DNA of 64,000 bases from Thereva unica (taxonomy: Eukaryota > Arthropoda > Insecta > Diptera > Therevidae). The translations under genes and the position numbers were made by a program. The stretch covers positions 66,461,922-66,525,921 of the forward strand of contig OX465282.1 of assembly GCA_949987705.1 (NCBI GenBank), given 5' to 3'. Shown here one piece after another: positions 1 through 10,046 of this stretch (positions are counted from its first letter, which is position 1; every line of letters begins with the position of its first letter). The notes under the pieces were generated by a model. The model was given only the letters and a program-made list of their open reading frames with translations, did no database searches and was not told the origin of the DNA.

Positions 1-2
1 CC

Positions 3-1664
3 AAGGCCGATTTACTGGCATCTCTGTTCGCCTCAAATTCTTCGTTACCCTTAGCTGATACGTCACCACCGGTCCTCGATCGCAACGCCCATTCAATGGA
101 CGGAATTTTCTTCAGGACACGAGAGGTGTATAAATGTCTCAAAGATCTTGACGTCAATAAATCCACTGGCCCCGATAATATTCCCCCTATGGTTCTCAAA
201 AAGTGTGCCTCACCCTTGGCTAAACCTCTGCGCAAACTTTTCGCCATGTCATATTTCTCCGGAGTTTATCCCAACTCTTGGAAACTAGCTCATGTTCAGC
301 CCATTCCCAAAAAAGGTGAAGCCAGCGACCCTGCGGTAGTTTACCCAATAGCAATAACTTCTGTTCTCTCCAAAGTTATGGAGACAATAATTAATAGAAG
401 GTTAATGAAATATCTAGAATCTAACCAAATTATTCACGACAGGCAGTACGGCTTTAGACCAAAAAGGTCTACTGGCGACCTTCTTGTGTGCCTGACTGAA
501 CACATCAACCAAAGCATTCATGGCTTCGGTGAGTCTGGTCTGGTTGCTCTGGATATCTCCAAGGCCTTTGACAGAGTATGGCATCCCGCTCTGCTGTCGA
601 AACTCCAAGCTATTGGTATTGATTCAGTTCTAAGGAACTGGATTGAGAGCTTTCTTTCTGGCCGTTCAATCAAGGTAGTATTGGATGGCGTCGTATCCAA
701 CCCCCATTCCATTTCGGCCGGCGTTCCCCAAGGGGCGATTCTCTCGCCTACCCTCTTTCTTATATTTATTAATGATCTGCTCTCAATCCCCTCCAATCCA
801 CTTCATAGTTTTGCCGATGACGGTACTTTGCGTTACTCATACCCCTCCGACAACACAGGACAAGCAAATGCCAGACCTTGTCTCTTAGAACGCGAGCTCA
901 TGTCCAACTCTCTTAACGAGGATATCCAACTCATTCTTGATTGGGGCCGCAAGAATCGTGTCGCGTTCAACGAAACCAAAACCAAGTACTGTCTATTCTC
1001 CAACAAAACCTGCACCAACCTTCCCTCCATTTCAGTGGGCGAGGATATTATAACAGCTGATCCATATCTGAACATCCTCGGCGTGACTCTATCCAACGAT
1101 CTGCGATGGAATAATCACATACTGCAAATCACCAAGCAAGCGTATCAATGCCTCGGCTTCCTTAAGAGATGTAAGTTTCTCCTTCATCCAGCTGCCTTGG
1201 CTACAATATACAAGTCCTACATTCGGCCACGCCTTGAATACAACTCGTATATCTGGGCGGGCGCCCCTAAAACCACCTTGGCTTGGCTAGACAAGGTGCA
1301 AAACCGCGCCATCAAACTCATTGGCGATAACACCCTTTGCATCGATTCTTTAAGCCACCGCAGGAATGTAGCAGCGCTCAGCAAGTTTTACCGCTATTAT
1401 CATAGCGACTGCTCCACTGAAATCAAAAACCTCGTGCCTACACGGCAATTTTTTTCCCGCAACACAAGACTAGCCAACTCGGCTCACCCCTTCACCCTAC
1501 AACCCTCCCCTTCACGCACATTACGGTTTAGTAGTTCGTTTATAAATAGAACAACTCGATTGTGGAATTCTCTTCCGCAGTCGGTGTTTCCGAGCTCATA
1601 TAACATCTCAGAGTTCAAACGCAAGGTTCATCGACATCTACTCATGCACCCTCCAGACCCCTAA
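3..1664 (+). CDS. LINE-A reverse transcriptase (ORF2, C-terminal 553 residues)
   Basis: Copies the element RNA into DNA at a nicked chromosomal site. The frame is open from base 3, so the Met at 96 is internal and not a start. Going downstream one sees the palm motif LDISKAFDRVWHPALL (near residue 182), AGVPQGAILSPTLF (near 238) and the catalytic FADD (near 270), then thumb and C-terminal sequence ending in RLWNSLPQSVF, typical of this superfamily. The endonuclease domain is outside the window. One oddity: the usual NYRPI(A/S) motif appears as VVYPIAITS around 338-360, so a normally conserved Arg is missing, although no stop or frameshift is present over 554 codons. The frame is therefore probably young but may be catalytically impaired. 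Confidence 0.85.
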   Translation, partial: KADLLASLFASNSSLPLADTSPPVLDRNAHSMDGIFFRTREVYKCLKDLDVNKSTGPDNIPPMVLKKCASPLAKPLRKLFAMSYFSGVYPNSWKLAHVQPIPKKGEASDPAVVYPIAITSVLSKVMETIINRRLMKYLESNQIIHDRQYGFRPKRSTGDLLVCLTEHINQSIHGFGESGLVALDISKAFDRVWHPALLSKLQAIGIDSVLRNWIESFLSGRSIKVVLDGVVSNPHSISAGVPQGAILSPTLFLIFINDLLSIPSNPLHSFADDGTLRYSYPSDNTGQANARPCLLERELMSNSLNEDIQLILDWGRKNRVAFNETKTKYCLFSNKTCTNLPSISVGEDIITADPYLNILGVTLSNDLRWNNHILQITKQAYQCLGFLKRCKFLLHPAALATIYKSYIRPRLEYNSYIWAGAPKTTLAWLDKVQNRAIKLIGDNTLCIDSLSHRRNVAALSKFYRYYHSDCSTEIKNLVPTRQFFSRNTRLANSAHPFTLQPSPSRTLRFSSSFINRTTRLWNSLPQSVFPSSYNISEFKRKVHRHLLMHPPDP

Positions 1665-1798
1665 CCTATCCTATTATCTTTCCTTCAGATCAAGCTTACT
1701 ACTATACGCTGCACCATGACTTGTAAGACATGACGGACTAGTAGTACAAAGGGTGACTCCTAAGCTTCATCTTACCACAAAAAAAAAAAAAAAAAAAA
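1665..1798 (+). other. LINE-A 3' UTR and poly(A) tail
   Basis: Non-coding 3' end between the RT stop and Gypsy-1. The last part, about 1740-1779 (AGTACAAAGGGTGACTCCTA then AAGCTTC), resembles the 3' end of the SINE at 24.2 kb. The tail is 20 A at 1779-1798. In LINEs the 3' UTR is what the reverse transcriptase recognises. Confidence 0.7.
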
Positions 1799-1800
1799 TC

Positions 1801-2263
1801 TGTTCGTTAGAAGTTGAATCAACGACTGTGGGTAACTGTCTGAACTAACTAACTGAGCGATAATTGAAGACAACTTTAAGCTTCTCAAAAACTCGTCGAA
1901 AAGGAAAGAACATACCACTAGGGGCTAGAAAATGGACGAAGGTTCCAGAAGTTAGATAAAGGTGGAGCTTGGATATATAAAAGCGACTTGCACGCTCTGA
2001 GGGAGTCAGTTTTGATTTGAAAAGCGACGAAAGTGTTCTAAAGTGATAACAGTGAAAAGTGGTGATTTAAAAGTGAATCATAAAGCGTTAAAAAAGTTTT
2101 AATAGTGCGGGATATTAAATTGAAAGTGATTATAGTGAACTTTAAGAATTGTGTTTGTTATTAAATTGTGTTTTTGTTTGTAATGAATAAGTTTTGTGTG
2201 GATAATTAAAAAGTGTATTCCTTAATTAATCCTACGAATCCGTTAAGCCAAAAAAAGGTAACA
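1801..2263 (+). repeat. 5' LTR of Gypsy-1 copy A
   Basis: Starts TGTTCG and ends GTAACA. It matches the split 3' LTR (10970-11105 plus 17098-17438) and, in reverse, the copy B LTRs. It lacks about 20 bases present at the start of the 3' LTR. Confidence 0.8.
1974..2011 (+). promoter_or_regulatory. LTR core promoter: TATA box and initiator
   Basis: TATATAAAAG at 1974-1983 is followed by the arthropod initiator TCAGTT at 2006-2011, with the presumed +1 A at 2008. The spacing is slightly longer than the usual 30 bases. The same TATA box is kept in both copy B LTRs (2763-2772 and 6309-6318, - strand). Confidence 0.55.
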
Positions 2264-2265
2264 AT

Positions 2266-2283
2266 TGATGTCAGAAATGGGAT
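2266..2283 (+). other. Primer binding site of Gypsy-1 copy A (tRNA-Leu type, decayed)
   Basis: TGATGTCAGAAATGGGAT lies two bases inside the LTR. It differs at two positions from the copy B site, whose sequence is complementary to an arthropod-like tRNA-Leu 3' end including CCA. Confidence 0.65.
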
Positions 2284-2491
2284 TAATTAAGAGATAAGTG
2301 AAATAAGTGAACTTGAAAAATAATTGTGGCTGGAATTTAAATTTTGTTCGTGAGAAATAAGAACTTAATAAAGGTGGCGGTTCCTCTTTGGAAGCAAAGG
2401 AAGCACTGCTTCCCTTGACCAAATAGGCAACTTCATAAAAAATTAATTGAAATATATATCAAGATTAATCAGAAGAAAAATCTCAATATAT

Positions 2492-2974
2492 TGTTACGTT
2501 TTTACGGCTTAACGGATTCGTAGGATTAATTACGGAATACACTTTTTAATAATCCACACAATAATTTATTTATTACAAACCAAACACAATTTAAAAATAA
2601 ACACAATTCTTAGAGTTCACTATAATCACTAGCAAATTTAATAACTCGCACTATTCAATTCTAATTATCGCTTTTTATTTCACTATAAATCACCACTTTT
2701 CACTTTGGAACACTTGTATCGCCTTTATAATCAAAAACTCACCCGATAGCGGCTGTCAGGCGCTTTTATATAGGCAGCTCCACCTTTGTCTACTTTCTGG
2801 AACCTTCGTTTTCTGGTTCCTTGTGGTATGTTCTATTTTTCTTTTAGTTTCGACCAGCTTGAAGTTGTCTTCGCTTATCGCTCGTTAGTTTAGTACATAA
2901 ATTCTTAATTCAGACAACAACCGATAAATCGTTGATTTATCCTCTCGACAAACAGATGGCGCATAATCATCACA
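2492..2974 (-). repeat. 3' LTR of Gypsy-1 copy B
   Basis: 483 bp, bounded on the + strand by TGTTACG and ATCACA. Nearly identical to 6038-6520. It contains the TATA box (reverse of 2763-2772). Confidence 0.9.
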
Positions 2975-2989
2975 TTGCCCCCTTCTTAG
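2975..2989 (-). other. Polypurine tract of Gypsy-1 copy B
   Basis: Read on the - strand, AAGAAGGGGGCAA sits directly before the 3' LTR, where second-strand synthesis is primed. It overlaps the end of the coding region. Confidence 0.6.
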
Positions 2990-5275
2990 GACTGTTCGTC
3001 CCGAACAGTTGTCCATCCTGGATCCGGCTGATGATATGGGCACAGCCTGTCTATGTGCACAATCTTCTTCTTTGCTTTGGGTCCTTGTTGAATCCTGTAG
3101 ACCACATCGTTGATCCGTGTTAGGATTTTATAGGGCCCCTCCCACTGACGCTGAAGTTTCGGAGACTTGCCTTTCCGTCTTCGAAGGTTGAACAGCCAAA
3201 CGAGGTCACCTTCCTCGAATCCGCTACAGTTTGCTCGGAGGTCGTACCTTGGTTTCATCCTGTCACTGGCCGTCTTAGGATTTTCCCCTGAGATTTTGTC
3301 AACTGAGGCTCCAACGTGGTGTTGTCTTATTTCTCCTTTCGCTCTTACTCGAGGACCCTTGCTGCCGGCACAAACTGTGCATTTGCGACACCAATTCGTA
3401 ACATCCTCCCGCATGTGAAGCCAATAGAATCTCTCCTTTATTTTTGACAGAGTTTTGTTGACTCCCAAATGTTCTCCTGACGGGCTATTATGACACTCCT
3501 CAAGAATATCTGTTATTCCAGCACGAGGGACTAACACCTGCATTCGATGAGAGGTACCATCAGCTGTTTCCCATTTGCGCTTCAATACTCCTCCTTCGAT
3601 ATGCAATGAATCCCATTGGGCCCAATAGCTCTTCAGGATTTCACTTCTCTCTGCGATGTCTTTCCATTTAGGCTTCTCGTTGTGTTCTTTCCATGACAAA
3701 ATCGCAGAAATGTCCGGGTCGTCGCGTTGCGCATCTCGAATTCCTTGGTCCTCATATTTTATGCTTGGCTCCGCAGTCGTCTTTTGACACTTTTCCTCAA
3801 TACGCCAACGATACTTAAAACCTGGTTCGCATGGTCGCCGGGACAGTGCAGTATCCATTGGAATTCCCCGGTTGCGGTGTTTCATCATCAATTCTCCAAG
3901 GTCCAATAGTATTCCGTGTGTTGTCATAAAGTCCAAACCAAGAATACACTCGTCAACTATGTCAGCTACCAGGAACGCATGTGTAAACTTAATGTCGCCG
4001 AGTACCACGTCCATCATTGTTTCCCCATGTAATTTCACTGGTTCTCCTGTTACAGTTTTCAGAATGTACTGGTCCGCGTTTTTCAGCCACTTTCTACCGG
4101 CCAAATCAGTCCTGATGACAGATCTTGAAGCACCTGTATCCACGGTAATTGTGTATTGTTCATCGCCAACTTTCCCCTCGATGACAAGGCTGTTGTTGCC
4201 ACGCTGCAGTTGGGTGATGTTGACGATAACATCAGGGGTCTCAATTTTCCCCACCAACTCCCTCCGGTCGCTTTTCTGCCGTTGTCCACATTTTCCACAG
4301 CATGTTGAGCCACTCCTACTCCCTGGCGATTCCACTCTCCTTCGCTTTCGGCAGCTCCTTTGTAAATGGCCCGGCTCGCCACAGTTCCAGCATCGTAGAC
4401 GACGACGTACTTCCGAGGTGTTGACTCGATGGCAAATGTTCTCAGTCATATTGATTCCCCTGAGGTGGACCGTATTCCTTGTTGCTTGCTTCGCTGCCTC
4501 GTATGCCAGAGCATATGCCAGAACTTCTGCTGTAGTCTTCTTTCCGGCCAATCTGGCCGCCATTTGCAGATCCCGGTCGGCAAACGAGTTAAGAAGAGTC
4601 TCTCTTGTTATCTCGTTAATGTAGTCTTGACAGAAATTAGGATATGCCAAACGCGCTAGCCTCTCGATATCTGCCCAAAGTTGCTGCAACGTCTCTCCGG
4701 GCCTTTGAAATCTATTTCGTAATTGAGTTCGGTAGACTGGCTGCATGTGTTGTTCACCGTAACGCACTTCCAGTGCTTGTACCAAGGACTCGTAGCTGTT
4801 ACGATGTTCTGTAGGTATCGACAGTAGCAGTTCAGCTGCTGCACCCCTTAGTGACAACGTTAAGGCAATTGCTTTCTCTTCCGCTGTCCAGAAATTACCA
4901 GCTGCTGCTGCTTCCAATTGGATCTTGTAAATAGACCATGGGCTTTGCCCGTCGAAAGTTGGAGGCTGCAGTTTCCTAACTCCGATGACTTCGTGAGATG
5001 CCGTCGCTGGGTGGTGAATCTTTACCCTTTCTAGCTCTGCTCTGACCGATTCTAGCTCAACCTTCAACTTTTCATCATTTTCCCTCATGGAATTTTCGAG
5101 CTTTTCCAGATCATTCTCTACATTTGCTTTAATGGAAGATTCGAGATTTTCCAGCTTTTTGTCAACAGAGAATGACATTAGTTCGAATTTCTGCTCCATC
5201 TGGTTTCTCTGTTCTTCCATAGACTCTTTGAGTTCTGCTAACGAGCGTTCATGAGCTACTGCTAATAATTTCTGT
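2986..5275 (-). CDS. Gypsy-1 Gag (C-terminal part)-protease-integrase-end fusion protein
   Basis: Main reading frame of copy B; the Met at 5220 lies inside Gag, and the frame is open up to the MITE joint at 5275. Counting from that Met: coiled coil (about 1-70), retrotransposon Gag capsid-like domain (95-245), CCHC knuckle CWNCGEPGHLQRSC near 275, then CCGKCGQ, and an aspartic protease with DTGASRSVI near 360. The frame then passes in phase to a segment normally found just after RNase H (ALSRRPC), an integrase HHCC zinc site (HLGVNK...CRKCTVC, near 580-615) and the integrase C-terminal WEGPYKIL (near 690). RT, RNase H and the DDE core are absent, yet there is no stop. The same joints occur in copy A, so the deletion was inherited. 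It probably still makes particles and cleaves Gag; this is inference. Confidence 0.85.
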
Positions 5276-5564
5276 CAGGGCCGGATTTATATATTGCGGG
5301 GCCCCAAGCACAACCTCGTGATGGGGCCCCCAACAATGACTACCGTAGTTACGTTTAGTTTTACATTTATTGTTTTGGTCGCAAAACTATGACGGTTGTA
5401 TATTTGATTCGCAAAAGAATATTATGAAAACATTATGGCCAAACAATTTGTTTACTTCCCTTTTATCTAAAGACGAACCAAACAAAATATAAGAGGCGCG
5501 GGGCCCCCTGAGGGTAGGGGCCTCAAGCAATTGCTTGTTTTGCTTGTTGGTAAATCCGGCACTG
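5276..5564. mobile_element. hAT MITE inside Gypsy-1 gag
   Basis: 289 bp with terminal inverted repeats CAGGGCCGGATTTA and (read inward from the right) CAGTGCCGGATTTA, flanked by the exact 8-bp duplication ATTTCTGT (5268-5275 and 5565-5572). It has no coding potential and contains GC-rich blocks near both ends. It sits between the two halves of copy B gag. Removing it plus one TSD copy rejoins gag in frame, so the host element was intact when hit. Confidence 0.88.
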
Positions 5565-5925
5565 ATTTCTGTTCATCTTTTAACGCCAACACTTCCGCCT
5601 TGATCTCTGTTGTCGCTTCTTTCATCTCTGCTGATGCACGTTCTTGCGCTGCTGATGACCGTTCTTGCGCTGCTGATGACCGTTCTTGCGCTTCCTTCAT
5701 CACCATCAATGTTTTAAAAAGTTCTGCCATACTCACTGTCGTTTCTTCTGGCTCCGCTTCTACTTCGGCTTCAAAAATGTAGGTTTCAGGATCTTTTCCC
5801 TCGTTCACCATAGCTTCTCGAAGCAGCGCGGTTAAGGAACTTTTAGCACCCACCGTTGACAACGAGCGTTTACTTAGTTCTGTTTTCAACTCCACAGTAC
5901 GCAAATCAACTAATTTTCGACCCAT
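5467..5925 (-). CDS. Gypsy-1 Gag N-terminus with SAP-like domain (split by MITE)
   Basis: Starts at the Met at 5925, about 110 bp inside the PBS, and runs as Gag to about 5565. The last residues (5467-5564) are encoded by the MITE and are not native. Residues about 5-45 (VDLRTVELKTELSKRSLSTV, then GAKSSLTALLREA) look like a SAP motif, a short helix-extension-helix fold that binds nucleic acid. It is followed by an acidic stretch and a coiled coil with three near-identical QERSSAA repeats (about residues 80-100). A SAP motif at the start of a retrotransposon Gag may help packaging or chromatin targeting; this is inference. Gypsy-2 has a similar N-terminus. Confidence 0.75.
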   Translation of the reverse strand: MGRKLVDLRTVELKTELSKRSLSTVGAKSSLTALLREAMVNEGKDPETYIFEAEVEAEPEETTVSMAELFKTLMVMKEAQERSSAAQERSSAAQERASAEMKEATTEIKAEVLALKDEQKSVPDLPTSKTSNCLRPLPSGGPAPLIFCLVRL

Positions 5926-6017
5926 TTTATTATTATGTCTTTAGTTCGCACTCACAAAAATTAAATTCCAATCACAATTATTGTTCAAGTTCACTTATTT
6001 CACTTATCTCTTAATTA

Positions 6018-6035
6018 ATCCCACTTCTGACACCA
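6018..6035 (-). other. Primer binding site of Gypsy-1 copy B (tRNA-Leu)
   Basis: The + strand reads ATCCCACTTCTGACACCA, the expected 3' end of a tRNA-Leu including CCA, two bases inside the LTR. It primes minus-strand DNA synthesis. Confidence 0.75.
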
Positions 6036-6037
6036 AT

Positions 6038-6520
6038 TGTTACGTTTTTACGGCTTAACGGATTCGTAGGATTAATTAAGGAATACACTTTTTAATAATC
6101 CACACAATAATTTATTTATTACAAACCAAACACAATTTAAAAATAAACACAATTCTTAGAGTTCACTATAATCACTAGCAAATTTAATAACTCGCACTAT
6201 TCAATTCTAATTATCGCTTTTTATTTCACTATAAATCACCACTTTTCACTTTGGAACACTTGTATCGCCTTTATAATCAAAAACTCACCCGATAGCGGCT
6301 GTCAGGCGCTTTTATATAGGCAGCTCCACCTTTGTCTACTTTCTGGAACCTTCATTTTCTGGTTCCTTGTGGTATGTTCTATTTTTCTTTTAGTTTCGAC
6401 CAGCTTGAAGTTGTCTTCGCTTATCGCTCGTTAGTTTAGTACATAAATTCTTAATCCAGACAACAACCGATAAATCGTTGATTTATCCTCTCGACAAACA
6501 GATGGCGCATAATCATCACA
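6038..6520 (-). repeat. 5' LTR of Gypsy-1 copy B
   Basis: 483 bp, same ends as the other copy B LTR, three differences seen. TATA box at 6309-6318 (- strand). Followed by the ATAT duplication. Confidence 0.9.
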
Positions 6521-6524
6521 ATAT

Positions 6525-7704
6525 TTTCTCCACTGGAAACACTAAGTATGCAATGTACAGATTTTTATATACCAAATGTACAATTGAGATTTATCATACT
6601 ACTGTATACAAAGAGTAAAGTCTTGGCCACGATTTGAGCGGCGAATGGTGAGCGGCAGAGTGGCAAATACTAAAGTGCTTCTCGCCGCTCCTATCGTGGC
6701 CGAAGCCTTACACAACATGGGAAGCTGTGATATCGTCAGCTTCTTTGCCTCAGAAAATCAATGTGAAAACTCCAACACATTCAATTTCATTGAACTCGCA
6801 CTCACGCAAAGGTTTGCGTTGATACAGTACCCTCAGAAGCTGAGCTAAACGTAGCTTCTTTGGAGCCGAACAGTGGGTTATGAGAAGTCGAAGATACAGA
6901 AATTTTCTGTATCCACCGTATTCTCTTTATTTTCTTGATTTCGTTTTTGGTAATGTTCTGGTTTCGAGTAAGAACTAAATTTAAATTTACTTCGAAATTT
7001 GTTTTTGACTCTTACAATATGAATTTTCGTTTATTGTATATTGAGTGAAGAAAAAAGAGATCGAAGTTAGGAGAAGATTCTCTTTATCTTTTGGTTTTCT
7101 AGAGGGTGGCAGGCGGTGTTTATAAAAAATAAGCTGATAACTTTGTAGCTTCCATTATATTTTTTATGATTATCTATAAAGAAGATTTAAAGGAATAGAG
7201 AATATGTTTAGAATTGTATTTTTAAGTTCGGGTTGCCTAAAGTGTTCTTTTGCAAGAAGATTGTAATGATGGTGAGCGAAGGTTACAAAAGAAAATAAGG
7301 AGTGTGTGCGAGGTATGCAGGGTTTTATTATTACTATCTTTTTTAGCTTTAGAGCCAAAATTATGCATTTGCATGAAAAATTAAACGAGATCAAAGTAGT
7401 AGTTGCAGTTTTTCAATGGCTTTTCTTTAGACGCTTTAATTATCAACAGAATCTGAAAAAAGACGCAAAATGCCCTCTAGCAGCGGAACTATTTCGAAAA
7501 AATTGAAAATGCCAAAATTCACGTTTTGCGATTCGTATAGCATTCGATGTAACTAGAAACTGGAAACAATTTCTTATGTTTTGTTTATCTGATTCCACTA
7601 TATGTTATTTTTCAGTTTTTTTAGTTAAAGCCTTCGATACTTTTACTTCTATCGTTCGCTTTGCGTATTGCTTCCCTTATCCTGAACCTTACGAGCCGCC
7701 ACTG
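6525..7704. other. Internal sequence of the hAT-like element, no gene recognised
   Basis: Non-coding remainder of the 2372-7704 element. It contains a compact inverted repeat (6622-6643 with 6683-6705, stem GGCCACGAT...GAGCGGCGA) able to form an approximately 84-nt hairpin. Short ORFs here show no domain. Confidence 0.5.
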
Positions 7705-8079
7705 CTTAATAATAAAATGGGGCGAAAGTTTGCGCACTACGGAGTTGAAAAGAGAATTAAGTAAACGCTCGTTATCAACGGTGGGGGCTAAAAATTCTCT
7801 AACCGCCCTGCTTCGAGAAGCTATGGTTAACGAAGGTAAGGATCCTGAAACCTACATGTTTGAAGGCGAGGTAGAAGCAGAGCCAGAAGAAGCAGCATTG
7901 AGTATGGCAGAACTTTTGAAGGCATTGAAGCTATAGAAGAACAGAGGAGGCAGATGAAGCATAAAATAGATTTAATGCTTCTTTCTGTCGACAAAAAGTT
8001 GGATACCATGAGGGAAAATGCAAGAAATAATTTGGAAAAATTCAAAATTGATCTAGAAACCGTCCGTGCTGACCTAGAA
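7705..8079 (+). pseudogene. Gypsy-1 copy A gag, N-terminal remnant
   Basis: Homologous to the copy B Gag N-terminus: Met at 7717 (MGRK), then a frameshift; the main frame (to 7936) keeps the SAP-like stretch KRELSKRSLSTVGAKNSL and the acidic NEGKDPETY region, and a second frameshift near 7930 leads into the coiled coil (EEQRRQMKHKIDLM). It stops matching at 8079, where an LTR fragment replaces the capsid region. At least two frameshifts make it non-functional. Confidence 0.8.
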
Positions 8080-8160
8080 AGTGAACTTTAAGAATTGTGT
8101 TTGTTATTAAATTGTGTTTTTGTTTGTAATAAATAAGTTTTGTGTGGATAATTAAAAAGT
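8080..8160 (+). repeat. 81-bp LTR fragment embedded in copy A gag
   Basis: Matches 2134-2214 of the same element's 5' LTR at 80 of 81 positions by eye (taatA versus taatG). It joins the Gag coiled coil to the end of the zinc-knuckle region and so replaces the capsid domain. Template switching during reverse transcription is the simplest origin. Confidence 0.85.
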
Positions 8161-8613
8161 CGTCGAAAGTGAAGGAGGGAGTCTCCAGGGTGTAGGAGTG
8201 GCTCAACATGCTGCGGAAAATGTGGACAACAACAGAAAAGCGACGAGAGGGAGTTGGTGGAGCAAATTGAGACCCCTGATGTCATCGTCAACATCACCCA
8301 ACTGCAGCGTAGCAACAACAGCCTTGTCATCGAGGGGAATGTTGGTGATGAACAATACACAATTACAGTGGATACAGGTGCTTCAAGATCTGTCATTAGG
8401 GCTGATTTGGCCGGTAGAAAGTGGCTGGAAAATGCGGACCAATACATCCTGAAAACTGTAACAGGAGAGTCAGTGAAATTACACGGGGAAATAATGATAG
8501 ACGTGGTACTCGGCGACATTAAGTTTACACATTCGTTCCTGGTATCTGACATAGTAGACGAGTGTATTCTCGGTTTGGAATTTATGACAACACACGGAAT
8601 CCTATTGGACATT
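8161..8613 (+). pseudogene. Gypsy-1 copy A protease region
   Basis: The frame 8254-8613 matches the copy B protease, with the catalytic VDTGASRSVIRADL near residue 43 and the C-terminal ILGLEFMTTHGILLD. The stretch before it (8161-8250) is the degraded end of the second zinc-knuckle region. The frame runs into the foldback, whose first bases supply a stop at 8614. The protease core looks intact, but it has lost its upstream Gag and downstream pol. Confidence 0.8.
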
Positions 8614-10046
8614 TAGTGGAGTCAGATGAGCAAAACATAAGGAATTGTCTCGAGAGTAAAATTTTTTTTTGGAACATGTTAGTTACATCGAATACTATAC
8701 GAAATGGACATTTTCTACCTCTAGCAACCGCCGCTACGTAAGTTATCGGCCATTATGTCAAAAACTTACCATTTTGGTCGTTCTTTCTAAATATAGATGC
8801 GTATATCTCGGCATGTGCAGATCCGAAAAAATCGAAAAAAATAGAGGTTGTTCGTTATGATATTGGCTACCAGCGGTTACAATATGAAACTTTTATGTCC
8901 ACACATAACCCCAAAAAAATTCAAAAACTGAAGAAACTACTGAATTTTGGTTTTTTGGTGATAACTTCAGATATTTTTCGTGAAATTTGATGAAATTTTC
9001 AAAAGTTATACTTTATAATGTGAACAATAACTGGTTAAAATTTCAAGTCAAAATATCTAATACAAGGCTCAAAAATTGACTTCAAATTTGAAAATTGATT
9101 GGCCTATCAGTTTTGTGCGTCGCTTCGTATGAGGTTCTTTCTATTTTTTAAATGTAGGTTCTTTTATGCACTTTTGATGGTGAAAAAGAAAAATTTTTAA
9201 ACTTGAAGAAAAGTGAAAAAATCGAATCGACAATCGACAATTTTTGCATTTTTTCAGCAATTTTTTAGAAAAATTTGAACTTTTTTTGGCAAAGTTCAAT
9301 TTCTATTGTATTATTAGTTCATTTTTGACATATGATGATCGAAAAATTGACTTTTATCAAAAACTGTGTATTTTTTCTAAAAAAATTGACGAAAAAATGC
9401 AAAAATTTTCGATTGTCGATTCGATTTTTTTCACTTTTCTTCAAGTTTAAAAATTTTTCTTTTTCACCATCAAAAGTGCATAAAAGAACCTACATTTAAG
9501 AAAAAGAAAGAACCTCATACGAAGCGATGCACAAAACTGATAGGCCAATCAATTTTCAAATTTGAAGTCAATTTTTGAGCCTTGTATTAGATATTTTGAC
9601 TTGAAATTTTAACCAGTTATTGTTCACAATATAAAGTATAACTTTTGAAAATTTCATCAAATTTCACGAAAAATATCTGAAGTTATCACCAAAAAACCAA
9701 AATTCAGTAGTTTCTTCAGTTTTTGAATTTTTTTGGGGTTATGTGTGGACATAAAAGTTTCATATTGTAACCGCTGGTAGCCAATATCATAACGAACAAC
9801 CTCTATTTTTTTCGATTTTTTCGGATCTGCACATGCCGAGATATACGCATCTATATTTAGAAAGAACGACCAAAATGGTAAGTTTTTGACATAATGGCCG
9901 ATAACTTACGTAGCGGCGGTTGCTAAAGGTAGAAAATATCCATTTCGTATAGTATTCGATGTAACTAACATGTTCCAAAAAAAAAAAAATTTACTCTCGA
10001 GACAATTCCCTTTTCACTAAAATTTGATGCTCATCTGACTCCACTA
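8614..10046. mobile_element. 1.43-kb foldback element, long palindrome
   Basis: Arms of about 660 and 670 bp (8614-9275 and 9375-10046) are near-perfect reverse complements around a roughly 100-bp loop. The ends are TAGTGGAGTCAGATGAGC and its reverse complement. It lies between copy A bases GGAC and GGAG. Treating ATT (8611-8613, 10047-10049) as a 3-bp duplication restores the reading frame seen in copy B, whereas a TA duplication would not. No transposase; the 63-residue ORFs in both arms are mirror images of one sequence. The superfamily is unknown. Confidence 0.85.

Larger units (their letters stand above)
1..1798 (+). mobile_element. LINE-A, non-LTR retrotransposon, 5' end outside window
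   Basis: A Jockey-superfamily-like non-LTR element. The window opens inside its ORF2 and shows the RT domain, a C-terminal region, a 114-bp 3' UTR and a 20-A tail. No LTR is present and the element ends in poly(A), as expected for target-primed reverse transcription. It lies directly against Gypsy-1 copy A. The LTR there lacks about its first 20 bases compared with the other end of that gypsy, so LINE-A may have inserted into the LTR; this is inference because the upstream flank is outside the window. The exact clade (Jockey, CR1, Daphne or I-like) is not resolved. Confidence 0.85.
2492..6520 (-). mobile_element. Gypsy-1 copy B, young non-autonomous Ty3/gypsy element
   Basis: Complete - strand element with 483-bp LTRs at both ends, PBS, polypurine tract and a 4-bp target-site duplication ATAT (2488-2491 and 6521-6524). 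The LTRs differ at three positions by eye, so insertion was recent. The coding region spans Gag, protease, the integrase zinc-binding part and the integrase C-terminus, but lacks RT, RNase H and the integrase catalytic core. It would need enzymes from another element. A hAT MITE (5276-5564) later split gag. Confidence 0.9.
2372..7704. mobile_element. hAT-like non-autonomous element (carries Gypsy-1 copy B)
   Basis: Interrupts copy A just upstream of its gag start. It is flanked by an exact 8-bp duplication CTTAATAA (2364-2371 and 7705-7712), the hAT hallmark. The ends are roughly inverted: AGGTGGCGGTTC on the left against CAGTGGCGGCTC read inward from the right. After removing copy B (2492-6520) about 1.3 kb of element remains, with no transposase recognised. 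Joining copy A across one TSD copy restores a leader like that of copy B, which supports the boundaries independently. Confidence 0.7.

Noticed and set aside
3872..4624. 250-residue + strand ORF
   Set aside because: Lies antisense to the Gypsy-1 Gag-protease frame, which has clear domains; shadow frame.
8088..8612. 174-residue - strand ORF
   Set aside because: Antisense shadow of the Gypsy-1 protease; similar shadow exists opposite copy B.
8669..9978. Two matching 63-residue genes facing each other
   Set aside because: They are mirror images in the arms of a foldback, without any domain.
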